Counted from the stretch's first letter, positions 22,707 through 35,165 are shown. The stretch: DNA of 64,000 bases from Heterohyrax brucei (GCA_028571685.1 CM053141.1:69549833-69613832); one strand, 5' to 3'. Translations and numbers: made by a program. Notes: generated by a model from the letters alone, not told the origin.

Positions 22707-23756
22707 TATCACAGCTTTTAAGAAGCTCAACCGTAGCACAGTAATTTGAAATGTAAGCTCTTATTCAAAGAGGAAATCTGAAATACAGGCAAAATTTTAG
22801 TGTAATTTAAAATAATTCTTTTCTATTGTGGTTAACTGAAAGTTTTCAATCCAGGTGAATTTTCCATATAAAACCCTGACTCCCCACCTCTCTGCAGCTC
22901 TTTCTGCTCTCTTTCACACTGTAACAGTACACTCTTCTTTCTCATTGTATACTTCTGCTATCCACTCAACCAACACTTGTCTCTTCCTCGCTACCCTCTC
23001 TTCTCGCCTCTAAAAAGAAACCCAGTACGACCGCCTTATATATATATCTTAAACCATGAAGTACACACACCACCTGTATTACTCTGTGTCCCGTAGTCCA
23101 GTCCATTCTTTGAAGTGTTGGCTTCAGTACTGGTTTCAGCTCTGGGCTAGTAACAAGTGTACTTCTTGATCTGCACACCTCTTTTTCTCATGTTACATCA
23201 GGGACTCCACATCGTATCCCGTATCAGGGCTGTCTTGTTTAGTGGCCAAGTTTATGTGTAAATTTTTGTTTAAATAGGTACTCTGTCATACTAGAAACAT
23301 TCTCTAATATCAACCAATAGAACAGCTAAATAAATTATGGTACATCCTTCCTCTGTAACTCTGTGTAGCCTTTAAAATCATGTTTCAGAGCAGTATTTAA
23401 TAACAAAAAAAGACACAGAAGGAAAACTAGAAGAAAATACACAAATTTTAATAACGTTTAATGTCTTACACGGTAGGTTTATAATTGATTTTTATTTTCC
23501 TCCTTATGCTTTTCATCTATTTTCCAAATTTCCTGAAATGAACATATATTACTTTTACAATATGTGTGTTAGGTCCTGTAAGTTGTAAGAAATGAGGAGT
23601 CACTTGGATTAACTGTAAAAGTTGGACATATGTTATAGGGTACTTAGAGCCATGCAATCTTGGCTATGTGTCCACACTCATTATGGACCACATAAAGATT
23701 GTAATGGTTCTTGAGTTTAAACTCCTGGGTAAAAAGATATGATTGGTCTGGAGTCA

Positions 23757-24096
23757 TAAGTCAAAGGACCAAGGTTGATACCTATTGAGCAGAACTTTTA
23801 ATTTCATGGGCATTGTCCACCCTGGATTTGGGTTGTCCGTAGACCAGGTGCTCAATTCTACTGCCAAGATGTAGTAGACCAAATGGACAGCTCCTGTCCA
23901 GAGACGAGATGAGAAGGCAGAAGGGGTCTGGAGCTGGTTGAATAGACACAGAAAATGCAGAGTAGAGTGGAGGAGTGTGCCAACACATTCTACCAAGGGC
24001 AAGTAGGGTCACATAACAATGTGTGTATAAGTGCTTGTAGCAGAAACTGACTTGAACTGTAAACTGTCACTTAAAACACAACTTAACAAAATAAAA
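23757..24096 (+). repeat. L1 3' UTR fragment
   Basis: The text tcctgtccagagacgagatg and the end caatgtgtgtataagtgctt, aactgtcacttaaaacacaa are shared with the L1 3' ends at 1690-2972 and 19779-20995. Confidence 0.6.
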
Positions 24097-25064
24097 TTTG
24101 TAGTCAAGATGTTGTACCAGCCTGGTAACTTACATATTTGACTAATAAGAAAAATCAATGAGGGGGGTTTAAAATTTTAAAAAATGCTGTTCCCCCTCCA
24201 AAAATTCGGTCTTTTAAATATACTTTCATTTTTGTGGTGTTTGTTCTCATTCTTCTATAACAAAATTTATTTTTGTGGGTTAATCATTGTTTTTTAGTTT
24301 GGAAAGAGATTTCTTAAAGACTAATTTTTTTTCTATGTGTACATGTTTTCAAAGTTCGTTATGCCTCTTACAATAGCTGTTAGTGTCAGATACTAGGCGT
24401 CACCATTGTTTATAGTTTGGCAGTGAAAGCATAAAGTTTAGTTCCAAGTCTTTGTGGCAAAGTAAGGAAGGAAGTGCCTTTCAGCATTATTGTTTATTTA
24501 AGAATATGTTTCCATTTAGGCTTGTGTATTTTATGTTGCTCATTTAAGATCTTGAGCAATATTCCTTCCTAATATCTTTTTGTGCTAATTTATGAAACTA
24601 AACTGTATCATTAAATGTTTCATTTAAACAAGTACTGTGTATATTAAGCTTTAAATTTTCTCTTTGAGTCTTTCCTTAATTAAGGGGCATAAAGTTATAT
24701 ATATTCAGTCAAATCTTGAAAGTATAGTTACCTACTTTAATTTTTAACAACACATGATTAAACGGTTCAGATGTTGATAGCAGATTTTTGTTTCTTCACT
24801 TTTTGTTTTTACAGTTTTATTTTTAACAATACTTTAAGAGACTTGGTATGAGTGGGTTAGCTTATTTAGCTGTGCAAATCTTGGTATGAATAGGATAGCT
24901 CTGCTGTTCACTACAGTCACAACCATCACTATGAACTATGTTCATTTTCGTTTAATAGTGTAGGTTATTTTACTGACAAATTTTTGCCCAGTTAAAGGCA
25001 AAATACAAATTATGAAGAGCCTAAGAACCAACTTTAACTTGTGAAGATTAGAGCAAACTAAGAG

Positions 25065-25185
25065 TCCTCTGAAAACAGGCCTCAAAATCTGCTTTCAAAA
25101 GGTCCAAACCCTTGAAAACCCCGTGGAAGACACATGGGGTCACCATGACACAATTGACTTGATGGCAACTAGCAACACTGTCATC
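25065..25185 (+). repeat. AfroSINE-type SINE variant, 3' part
   Basis: It ends ggggtcaccatgacacaatt then gacttgatggcaactagcaa, the shared RTE/SINE 3' core. The head is missing or strongly diverged. Confidence 0.55.
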
Positions 25186-25327
25186 ATCATATAATAGGAG
25201 ATACCCCCAATATCCAGCTACTTAATAGATGCATCTGCTGAAATTTCAGGGAATCTGGGAATCTTCTGTAGTTATATGAATGTTTTCTGTTTGTATGCTT
25301 ACTGTATTTTGGGGAGAGTCCCTAACT

Positions 25328-25590
25328 TTATTGTTGTTAGTTGCTGTCAAGTCAGTTCCAACTCATAACAATGCTGTGTGCAACATAACTACACTGCCTG
25401 GTACTGCACCAGTCTTTGTTATGGTTGAGCCCATTGTTGGCAGCCACTGTGTCAATTCATGTCATTGAGGGTCAGCAGTGTTTCTATAAAGATTTTCAGC
25501 ATGAGAAACTTCTTTGTGAGAGTTCTGCTCTATCCCGTAGGATCATTATATGTCAGAATCGACTCAACAGGAACAAGTTTGTTTTGTTTT
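25328..25590. repeat. RTE 3' end (reverse) joined to AfroSINE 3' half (forward)
   Basis: From 25328 to about 25482 the reverse RTE 3' end is seen (gttgctgtcaagtcagttcc, ttgagcccattgttggcagc). From about 25515 a forward SINE 3' half follows (agttctgctctatcccgtag, gtcagaatcgactcaacagg). Confidence 0.6.
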
Positions 25591-26127
25591 TTTAAATAAT
25601 AAAACAAGATTAAGAACTCCTATTCTAAACATAATCCACTTCACTAAGTTGATCTGCTTGTTTCTTAAACATTCTTTGTCTGTGTCAACCCCCATGTAAA
25701 GCTCCTACGGAGCCCCTCCTCTTGCCTCACCCAGACTCTAAGGTCCAGAACGATTACTACCTTCTTCAGTTACTTAGTGTCTCAGCCCATCGTAATTGCT
25801 GTCTTTGAGATGCTGTCCTCTTCACCTGAAATTAATTGTGTCTGTCATGTGTGGTTCTTTATCATTTTATATACTTTTCTCCCCAAAATTAAGATGCCTG
25901 ACTGTAAGAACTATGCTTTTCTTTTCCTACATTCCCAGGAAGTTAATTATGCTCTAAACATATGTTGATAATTGCTCAGCACACAACACTTGTTGTTAAC
26001 CATGTACTGTTAATAGCATAACAGCAGCCAAGACCTGAATTAAATCGTATTTTTTGATAGTCCTAGGAACCTTCATTGAAAGTATAAAATGACAAACTTA
26101 TACTTGGATAATACTGATTCTGCATGT

Positions 26128-26325
26128 CTTATTGGTGCAGATGATTAATACACTCTGCTGCTAACTGAAAAGTTGGTGGTTCAGGTCTGCTCAGAGGCAC
26201 CTTAGAGAAAATGCCTGATGATCTGCTTCCAGAAAAATCAGCCGTTGGATACTTGGTGGAGCACAGTTCTGCTCTGACACTTATAGAGTCACCGTAAGTC
26301 TGAATCAACTCAATGGCAAATGGAA
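26128..26325 (+). repeat. AfroSINE-type SINE beside the exon 3 acceptor
   Basis: It has gcagatgattaatacactct, gctgctaactgaaaagttgg, the longer-variant middle gcttccagaaaaatcagccg, ggagcacagttctgctctga and the 3' core taagtctgaatcaactcaat. It ends about 25 bp before the AG of the NLN exon at 26352. Confidence 0.8.
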
Positions 26326-26351
26326 AAAGTAATTTTTTTCTCTATCAACAG

Positions 26352-26500
26352 TGGAAAGAACCATGCTAGACTTCCCCCAGCATGTCTCCTCCGACAGAGA
26401 AGTACGGGCAGCCAGTACTGAAGCAGACAAAAGACTTTCTCGTTTCGATATTGAGATGAGCATGAGAGAAGATATATTTCAGAGAATTGTTCATCTGCAG
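26352..26500 (+). CDS. NLN: NLN coding exon, probable exon 3
   Basis: This 149-bp exon is bounded by acceptor tctatcaacag and donor gtaaaa. It completes the split Val codon (g|tg) and encodes 49 residues running from [20 protein letters not shown] to [10 protein letters not shown], ending in phase 0. The residues lie in the N-terminal helical domain of neurolysin. Relative to the human protein as I remember it, changes are conservative or mild (for example G to E and E to Q in MSMREDIFQ). The frame is open and fits both neighbouring exons. A truncated-looking AfroSINE-type repeat ends only about 25 bp upstream of the acceptor, so part of the branch-point region may be repeat-derived. Confidence 0.97.
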
Positions 26501-27714
26501 GTAAAAGGTGTTATAAGTCCCTTCAAAACTAAGACAAAACAACACAAAAGTTAATAACTTTTGCCAGCAATAGCAAGTATGGAATTTTCCTATGTTTTGT
26601 TCCCGTGGTTATAGCAATGGCCCTAGTGTGGTGTTCTGTTTTATATAACCCCAGTTAGGTTTATGCTGAATTGCTGGTTTCATTCACTTAAAACTGCACA
26701 GTGAATGTTGATAAATATAAGCGCATATCAAGGACCCGTTAACCACTGTGAACTTTATGGTCCAGCATGATAGCTCCTGAATTTTCAAACTATTGCAAAG
26801 TTTATAATAGATCAAACAAGTAGAAGCAAGTGGAACTAAGTTACTTATCTATAAATACATTGTGGTTTTGGCCATCCTAGCTGTAATAACCAGAGTCATT
26901 CCTGTCTGTCATCCCTACAGTTTTCAGGACTCACAGAAATTATGGATAATGAATATTCTAGGTGGGTGTGGCTTGAGTATTTTTGATCTTTTTATCCTCA
27001 GCCTTGATTTATTTCCCAGCGTATTGATCATGTCTGTTATTTAAATTTTAATTTTCATGTTACTTCAGCAGTTTGTTGGAAAACATGTTGTACAGTGCTG
27101 AGCATTTTTACTTAATTTTACATGTTTGTTTCTGCAGAATCTCAAGTGTTCTTTGTTGGCAAATATGATAAGAGTTAAAGTAAAGCATTTAACATAAATA
27201 TTTTGACTCATAGAATGTAAAACTATTTTAGATTTAGAAAAATATATATGCTATGTATTGACTCATGTCAAGCAAGCATTTTTCGTTCCATGGACATTTA
27301 TGTCTTTTATGATAGTTCTTCTATGGCACTATATGGTGTAATTGAAAATAACTTTGTAATTACTCTTTATTAGTAAAATCATTCTCTTTTCTCCTTTGGC
27401 CATAGTTACTGTTTCATGTCATTTAAATCATAACTTTTACTTGTCTTTTGTTTTCATTTCATCCTAAAATAATCTGATTTCTTTTCTACTCTGTATTATG
27501 TATTTTAGAGCTTTTTTCCTAGAATTTCCAAATTTCCTTTGATTAACTCTGTTTTCATATTGACTTCAAAATTATCATTTCCTCACACGGTTTTTCAATC
27601 TTGATGTCATTAATTAAGTCTAATGTTTTCGTTACTATTCTAACTTTTATGATTATTACAGATGCTATCCATAGGGATGGAAGGTCGCCATTTTACGTTT
27701 TGTCAAAAAGTAAA

Positions 27715-28745
27715 GTCTATGATTCTGTTGAAAACAATAATAGTTTTATTGAGGGAATATAGCAATTCAAGTCAGACAGCATCCAGAAAGAATTTCCAAA
27801 ATGCTCTATTTTGGGGGCTTGACTAATCCTACAGACATTTTAGAAACAGCTCTTTTTTCACATCAAGTAATCTCACATCCTTCAACGAGACCATCTGTGC
27901 AAAACATTCTTTCTGAAGACATCGCATTTGCATCACATGCTTCCTGGAACATTCTAAACATTACTTCTGTTTCTGTCTCCTTTCACTGCTTACTCATGAT
28001 GATCTGGATTAACACTTGATTAAAAGCTTAGTTGTCAGCCGTCTTGGCTTTGCTGAAAGCCTCAGTCTGATTTTAGAAACTCCTTTTTATCCCCCCTTTG
28101 ATGAAGAATTTTTATAGAAATTCTTTGGTCATAGAGACCACTATAAGAGCACTTTCTTCTGCGTAGTCTTTTAGTTGTGCTGTAATACAGATGGCTGCCT
28201 TTAAGCTTTTCAGACCTCAGATGCTATTATGCTTTTGTTTAGTAGCCAGGCACCATCTAGTATCTCACTATGCCATTGCTTAGTCACTCTACTTCTGGTG
28301 ATATGATGGTAAGGGTTGCATGGATTAGATAGACTACGTTTTTTACAGATTTATATCAGAAATACACAAGGTAATGGAGCACTAGGGCACAAGTTCAGAA
28401 GTTTCAGAAACATGAATCTCTTTGAGATACATAATCCTTTGCATGACTTTTGGTCTAGCAGTGTGACTGCAAAAGTTAGATATATAATATCCAATACATT
28501 TAACAAGTCATACAGCTAACAGTGGAAATTGGCAGGCAGGAAAGGGAGACAAAAAGAAATGTGTATGCTTAGAATGTTCCAGGAAACATGTGACACGAAT
28601 GTGATGTCTTTGGAAAAATTGTCTCTCCACTCTGCTTAATCACAGTGTGCTGGATTAACCCTTGACACATAGCTTAATCATCAGTCATCTTGGCTTGTAG
28701 AGAACCTAAATTTGATTGTAGAAACTCCTTGTTAGTTTCCTTGCT
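27715..28745. repeat. Diverged direct repeat pair, unclassified
   Basis: The stretch about 28005-28090 (ctggattaacacttgattaa, cagccgtcttggctt, gaaactcctttt) recurs at about 28650-28740 (ctggattaacccttgacaca, cagtcatcttggctt, gaaactccttgt). These may be two ends of an old reverse-oriented LTR or L1-like unit. The class is unknown. Confidence 0.35.
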
Positions 28746-28779
28746 ATACGTTTTTTTTTTTTTTCCCTTTTATTTTACT

Positions 28780-28990
28780 GTATTCTTTTGGTGAAAGTTT
28801 ATGTGGCAATTTAGATCTCCCATGTAACAATTTCTGTACCTATTGTTCAGTGACATTGCTCACATTCTTTACAATGCATCAGCATTCTCATTATTTCCAT
28901 TGTGGTTGTTTTATTTCTATGAATCTACCTTCCCTGGTCCCCTTTGCCTTCTTTTCTTTGCTTTAGGGTAAATAGTGACCATTTGGTTTC
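28780..28990 (-). repeat. L1 3' UTR-like fragment, reverse
   Basis: The text ttggtgaaagtttatgtggc, gttcagtgacattgctcaca and attgtggttgttttatttct parallels the reverse L1 3' region at 35166-35283 and 35793-36310. Confidence 0.5.
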
Positions 28991-29338
28991 ATAAAGGTGA
29001 TTATTTAAAGGTGCATGATACTCACAGATAATGTTGTTAATTTTTAGAGCAGTCTATTATTTAGCTTAAAATGACCCCTGAGAGTAGCTTAAATTCCAGG
29101 TTTAAAGTTCTAGTAAGTCTAGTTCTAGTAAGTCTAGCCTTTCTTCAGAATTTGAGGTTTTTCTACATGTGTCTGTCATTCTGCTCAGGACTATCTCTTG
29201 ATATATTTTTAAACTTTGTATATGTTTGAAACTGAACTAGCTAAATTTGGGATTAAATTGCTGCCTGTAGATTATCACAGTAGACCACCATACCAAAAAC
29301 CAAACCCGTACCCACTGAGTAAATTCCACCTCAGTGGC

Positions 29339-29814
29339 TGTCATAGTCATCTAGTGCTGCTATAACAGAAATACCACAAGTAGATGGCTCTAACAAAGAG
29401 GAATTTATTTTCTCACAGAAAGTAGGCTAAAAGTCCACATTCAGGGAATCAGCTCCAGAGGAAGTCTTTCTCTGTTGGTTCTGGAAGAAGGTCCTTGTCA
29501 TCAGTCTTCCCCTGGACTGACAGCTTCTAAGACACCAAGTCCCTGGGTCCGAAGGACAAACTCTGCTCCTGATAGTTTGAGATACCGAACTCTACTTGTT
29601 TCCCTTTACTTTATATCCGAAACAGTTGCCTCAAGTTGCAAAAGCTCTTACAGATTGCATCCTGTCTCATTAACACAACTACTGCCCATGCTCCCTAATT
29701 AACATCATGGAAGTAGGATTTATAGCATTTGGAAAATCACACAATAGTGGAAGTCATGTCCTAGACAAATTGTAAGACCCGTTTTTTGGTGGGAACACAA
29801 TGCATTCCGTGACA
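29339..29814 (-). repeat. MaLR-type solo LTR, reverse
   Basis: It begins tgtcatagtcatctagtgct and ends aatgcattccgtgaca, the reverse complements of the standard LTR ends. The middle belongs to the older subfamily, with ctcattaacacaact. Confidence 0.8.
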
Positions 29815-29984
29815 GTGATCCTGCAGGACAGAGTAGACGAACTTCCCTTGTAGAGCTTCCAAGGCTGTAATCTTCATAGAAACAGACTACTGCTTCTTTC
29901 TCCCATGGAGCAGCTGACAGATTCAAATTGCCAGCCTTTTGGCTAGCAGCCAAGCACTTAGTCTCTATGTCACCAGGACTCCTA
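29815..29984 (-). repeat. AfroSINE-type SINE, reverse (first of pair)
   Basis: It reads cagattcaaattgccagcct, ttttggctagcagccaagca and the terminal ctatgtcaccaggactcct. A second reverse copy follows at once. Confidence 0.75.
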
Positions 29985-30150
29985 GCATACCATACCCACT
30001 GCAGCTGAGTCGATGCCGACGCGTAGCAACTCTATAGAACAGAGTAGAACTGCCCCAAATAGTTTCCAAGGACCACCTGAGAGATTTGAACTGCCAACTC
30101 TTTGGTTAGAAGATGTAGCATTTAGTCACTACACCACCAGGGTTTCCTAG
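29985..30150 (-). repeat. AfroSINE-type SINE, reverse (second of pair)
   Basis: It begins with the reverse 3' core actgcagctgagtcgatgcc, then agagtagaactgccccaaat, gatttgaactgccaactctt and cactacaccaccagggtttcc. Confidence 0.85.
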
Positions 30151-30989
30151 CATACCCATAGTGACCTAAAATCACCAATGCTTTTACCAGATTAGTGTGT
30201 TTGTTTGGATTAGTTCATATCCGTTTTATTATAACAATTTAGTTTCAGATAACGGCTGCATAATTTTTCATCTCTCCAATGAAGGAGTTGGTCTAACACA
30301 TACAGATTATGCTATGAACATTTTTAGGAACGTCTGCTCTGCCTCTTAAAGCTAAATCAGGAAAGTAACCTTTGTGTTTGTTTTTGTATTAGAGGTTGCT
30401 AAGTGAATTCAAACATCTTTCTTGACAGATACTGATATTTATTGAGGCAGTACTTTTTAAAATCTAGAATTACCAGTATCCATTATCTGCTATTACTAGA
30501 CACTTTAATAAATGGTAAGATTCATGTCATTCATATTTAAAGGACAAATTTAGATATATCCATCTAATCTGTTCTCTGTAATAACTGGAAGCAACAATAA
30601 GGTAACCAAGATGTAACACATAAAGCCTTTATTAAGCTGGACAAATATGATTTCACATTAATATGAAGTCAGCAATATCAAGACTGGTCTACTGGATAAC
30701 ATTAAGGTCTCAGGATACCACCAACACAATTAGTAGTCAGACATAATGCATCGAAATATGTAGGAGTGGGAAATCAATAGACCTGTCGTGTTTTTCCAGG
30801 TCCACAAGTTTTCAGCCTTTGATGGGATGCAGTCTTACCACTTTTGTGTCCCTTTTAGTAGAAAAACTTCTAGTTTTTTTCTCTGACAGGTTTCTGTGTT
30901 AACACAGGTTCCAGGTTTTGCAGCTTTTACTCTACTGTCCAAATTAATATAAAATGTTATTCTAGCTCTCATGGTATTTTTTTAATTAA

Positions 30990-31862
30990 AATTGCTAAGT
31001 GTTATTAACTGTCATCAAGTTGCTTCTGATTCATAATGACCCTGTGTAAAACAGAACAAAACACTGTCGAGTCTTGTGCCACTCGCACAATTATTGCTCT
31101 GCTTGAGCCCATTGTTGCAGCCACTGTGTCACTCCATCTCATTGAGGGTCTTCCTCTTTTACACTGACCCTCTGCCTTACCAAGTATGATGTCCTTCTGC
31201 AGGGATAGATCCCTCCTGACAACATATCTGGAGTATATGAGACAAAATATCATCATCTAAGGAGCATTCTAGCTGTACTTCTTCCAAGACAGGTTTAGTC
31301 ATTCATCTGGCATTTCATGCTTTATTCAGTGTTCTTTCCTAACACTGTAATTCAGAGGCATCAGTTCGTCTTCAGTCTTTGTTATTCACTGTCCATGTTT
31401 CTCATGCACATGAACTGATTGAAAATACCATGGCTTGGATCAGGCTCACCTTAGTCCTTAAGGTGACATCTTTGCTTTTTAATACTTTACAGAGGTTTTT
31501 TGAAGCAGATTTGCCCAACAAAGTGTGTCATTTGATTTTTTTTCACTGCTGTTTCCATGGGCATTGATTATGGATCCAAAGAAAATGAAATCCTTGAAAA
31601 ATTCAGTATTTTTCCCCATTTATCATGTTGTTGCTTATTGGTCTAGTTGTGAAGATTTCTGTTTTCTTTATATTGAGATGTAATCCATACTGAAGGCTGT
31701 GGTCTTTGATCTTCACCAGTGAGTGCTTTAAGTCCTCTTCACTTTCAACAAGCAAGGTTGTGTCATCAGTATAATGCAGGTTGTTAGTCGGTGTTCCTGC
31801 AGTCTTGATACCATGATCTTCTATCTATAGTCCATCTTGTCAGGTGACTTGCTTGTGTGAAT
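30990..31862 (-). repeat. RTE-type LINE 3' end, reverse
   Basis: It begins with reverse RTE 3' end text (ttaactgtcatcaagttgct, tgagcccattgttgcagcca) and extends into ORF2 (tttctttatattgagatgta). The minus-strand frame is interrupted by stops. Confidence 0.8.
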
Positions 31863-31870
31863 TTGTCATA

Positions 31871-32475
31871 CTGTGGTGGTTTACGTGTTGCTGTGATACT
31901 AGAAGTTTTGCCACTGATACTTTAATTACAGCAGAGTCACCCTAGGTAAATGGGCTTCATTGGACCTTCAAGACTAAGACAGACTAGGAAGAAAGTAGTC
32001 TACTTCTGAAAAAACTGGACATTGAAAATGTTAGGAAGAGCAGTAGAATATTGTCTGATACAGTGTCAGATGATGAGGTTGGAAGGCACGTGTAATACAA
32101 CTGAGGAAGAGCTGCCTCCTTAAAATAGAGTCTACCTAATGACAAAGATGGAGTCAACCTTTCAGAACCTCCATTTACTGATGTGGCATGACTCAAAATG
32201 ATAACAGCAGCAAACATCCATTAATAATGTACAAAGTGTAAATGTAGGAAACTTGGAAATCAGAAATGAAATTGAATGCATAAACATTGATACCCTAGGT
32301 GTTAGTGAGCAGAAATGGACTAGTACTCGCCGTTTCGAATCAGACCGTCATGCAGTCTGCTATCCCAGGAATGACAAAGAGGAATTGCATCACGTTTGTT
32401 GTCAAAAAGAACTTTTCAATATCTGTCTTGAAGTACAACAGTGTTAGTGATAGGATAGTATCTGTACATCTGTTC
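31871..32475 (+). repeat. RTE-type LINE 5' end: 5' UTR and start of endonuclease
   Basis: It begins ctgtggtggtttacgtgttg, the RTE 5' end also found in reverse near 38059. It reaches the endonuclease start, where the + strand encodes NIDTLGVSEQKWTSTRRFES around 32290. It lies head-to-head with the reverse RTE fragment to its left. It is truncated downstream. Confidence 0.8.
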
Positions 32476-32476
32476 C

Positions 32477-32846
32477 TTAGTTGTTCAATTCTGCTACAAC
32501 AGAAATATCACAAGTAGATGGCTTTAACAAAGAAAAAATTATTTTCTCACAGTCTACTAGACTTAGAAGTCCAAATCAGGATATCATCTTCACCGAAGGA
32601 TTTTTCTCTGTTGTCAGCTCTGTAGAAATATCCTTGTCATCCCTGTCCTAAGAGTTTCTCTCTTCAGGATCCATAGGTCCACAGGACACAGTCTGCCCTT
32701 GGCACAGCTTTCTTGGTGATATGAGGTCCCCCTTCTCTGCTTGGTTACTTTATTACCTTTTATCTCTTGAAAGATAAAACGTGGTACCTGCCGCACTCCA
32801 GGGAAACTCCCTTTACATTGGATCAGGGATGTGGTCTGGGTAAGTA
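32477..32846 (-). repeat. MaLR-type LTR, reverse, truncated
   Basis: The reverse terminal block ttctgctacaacagaaatat, aagtagatggctttaacaaa and later ccagggaaactccctttaca are visible. The 5' third of the LTR is missing, and an ERVL-type LTR starts next. Confidence 0.7.
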
Positions 32847-32847
32847 C

Positions 32848-33442
32848 TGTGGTTAAAAGTATGTGTCAAGTTGGCTGAGCCATAATATTCTCATTGTTTA
32901 CATGTGATCACTCCCATGGTGGGATCTGCTGTGAGTAGTTGATAAATGAGTTTCCATGGGGATGTGAAATACATCTGAATATATGAAGATGTTCTGGCTT
33001 TTTGCTCACTCTCGATCCTACAGTTGCCTCTTACTTATCTTACCTCTGATTCTTGGGGCTGGAGCTATCAGCTTATATACTGATCTTGGGACTCACCGAT
33101 CTTTACCGCCTGTAAGGAAAGCTCTGCTCTCTAACCTGTAATCTTGGGTTCGCCAGTGTCTTCAGCTATGTGAGAAGTCTTACAGTCTTTTTGCCAGTCT
33201 TAGGATTTGTTGATATTCATAGCCTGTCAGCAAGAGCTTTCTAACATGCCAGTCTTGGATTCGCTGGCTCCTGCAGCTACGTGAATTGGAGGAAGCCTGT
33301 ATCCTAATCCATGGACTTGGAACTTTGCATCTTCTACAATCACATGGGCTGTTTCTTTGGTATAAATATCTCTACATATATATTTACATGCTTTTACTTC
33401 TCTTTAGGTTTTGCTTCTCTAGAGAACCCAGCCTGAGACACA
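32848..33442 (+). repeat. ERVL LTR, MLT2-like
   Basis: It opens tgtggttaaaagtatgtgtc. It carries internally repeated blocks ending gggttcgccagt and ggattcgctggctc, and closes ttgcttctctagagaaccca then gcctgagacaca. This organisation, with repeated cttggg..cgccag units and the ctctagagaaccc end, is that of MLT2-class LTRs. Confidence 0.65.
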
Positions 33443-33861
33443 TACCTCAATCCTCAAAGTAACATCTTTGCTTTTCAACACTGTAAAGAGGTCTTTTGGA
33501 GCAGATTCACCCAAAGCAGTATGTTGCTTCATTTCCTTACCGCAGCTTCCATGGACATTGATTGTGTATCCAAGTGTATGAAATCCTTGACAACTTCAAC
33601 ATTTTTTCCATTTGTTATGATGATTAGTGGTGTAGTTGTAAAGATCTTTGTTTTCTTTATGTTGCAGTGTAATCTGTACTGAAGGAAGGCTGTAGTTTTT
33701 GATCTTCATTGTTAAGTCCTTCAAGTGCTTGCCATGGACAGCAAGGAAAGTTGTGTCTTGTACATACCACAGATTGTTAATGAGTCTTCCTCCCATCCTG
33801 ATGTTTTGCTCCTCTTCATATAGTCCCACTTCCAGATTTTTTGCTCAGCCTACAGATTGAA

Positions 33862-34041
33862 GGAAACCCTGGTGGTATAGTGGGTTAAGTGCTGTGTCTG
33901 CTAACCAAAAGGTCGGCAGTTCAAATCCACCAGGGGCTCCCTGGAAATTCTGTGGGGCAGTTCTACTCTGACCTCTAGGTAGGGTCGCTGTGAGTCAGAC
34001 CTGACCAGAAGGCAGTATGTTTGTTTGTTTGTTTGTAAACT
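33862..34041 (+). mobile_element. AfroSINE-type SINE nested in RTE
   Basis: It begins ggaaaccctggtggtatagt and ends with a (GTTT)n tail. It is flanked by gattgaa at 33855-33861 and 34042-34048, a likely 7-bp target duplication. It contains intact-looking A- and B-box-like sequences. Confidence 0.85.
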
Positions 34042-35165
34042 GATTGAATACATATGGTGGGAGGATACAACCCAAAGCACACCTTTTATTTTTTTTATTA
34101 TTTTCAATCTTTTGGTAGTCCCTTCTTCTGTTCCAAAAGCTACCTCTTACTCTGTATATATGAGTACAGATAAGTGTTCTAGAATTCCCATTTTTCATTG
34201 TGTTCCCCATAATTTGGTCCACATAGTTGAATGCTTTTGCGTGGTCAGTAAAACATGGATAAACATCTTTCTGGTATTCCCTTCTTTGATCCAGAATCCA
34301 TCTGACATCAGCAGTAATAACTTCCCGTTCCCCTTTCTCTTCTGAATCTGGCTTGAACTTCTGACATTGCCCTACAAATGTAACTTCTGTGACTGCTTCT
34401 GAATGATCTTCAGCAAATTTTACTTACATGTGACATTAGTGCCATTATATAGATAATTTCTGTATTCTGTTGGGTCATGTTTCTTTGGAATGGACATGTG
34501 TATGGATCTCTTTCCATCGATGGACCAGGTATCTGTCTTCCACATTTTGTGACAAAGATCAGTGAGCCCTTCTAGCATTGCATCAGTTTGTTGGAACATC
34601 TCAGTTTGAATTCTGTCAGTTCCTGGAGATTTGTATCTTGCCAGTGCCTGCAGTGCAGCTTGGACTTCTTTCTTCAGTTCCATCAGTTCTTGATCATATA
34701 CTGCCTCTTGAAATGTTTGAATGTTGACCAGTTAGTCCAGTGATTGTATATTCTTTTCATTTTCTTTTGATGCTTCCTGACATCATTTGTTTTTTTGCCA
34801 GTGAAATCCTTCATTCTTGAAACTTGAGGCTTGAATTTTTTCTTCAGTTCTTCCAGCCAGAGAAATATTGAGTGAGTTCTTCTTTTCTGGTTTTCTAATT
34901 CCAGATCTTGACGTATTTCACTATAATCCTTTACTCTTGTCTTCTCAATTTGTCCTTTGAAATCTTCTGTTAGCTCTTTTGCGTCATCGTTTCTTCTGTT
35001 CGCTTTAGTTACTCTGCGTTCAAGAGGAAATGTCTTCTGCAATCCATTTTGGTCTTTTCTTTCTTTCCTGTTTGTTTAATGATCTTTGCTTTCTTCAAAT
35101 GTGACATCCTTGCTGGCATTTCACAACATGTCTGGTCTTTGGTAATTAATGTTCAGTGCATTGAA

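Larger units (their letters stand above)
21832..26351 (+). other. NLN: NLN intron 2 (4.5 kb)
   Basis: The interval lies between two in-phase NLN exons with GT...AG borders. It contains a Tigger-like DNA transposon, an L1 3' end, an RTE fragment and several AfroSINE-type copies. At 22710-23755 and 24100-25060 I see only AT-rich sequence without a recognisable gene or repeat. Confidence 0.9.

Noticed and set aside
33862-33960. tRNA gene-like A and B boxes
   Set aside because: These and similar hits are the tRNA-derived heads of AfroSINEs. No cloverleaf with a CCA-ready acceptor stem was seen.
34420-35042. Minus-strand frames encoding reverse-transcriptase-like protein
   Set aside because: These are genuine RTE LINE ORF2 remnants, not a host gene. 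They are reported as repeat.
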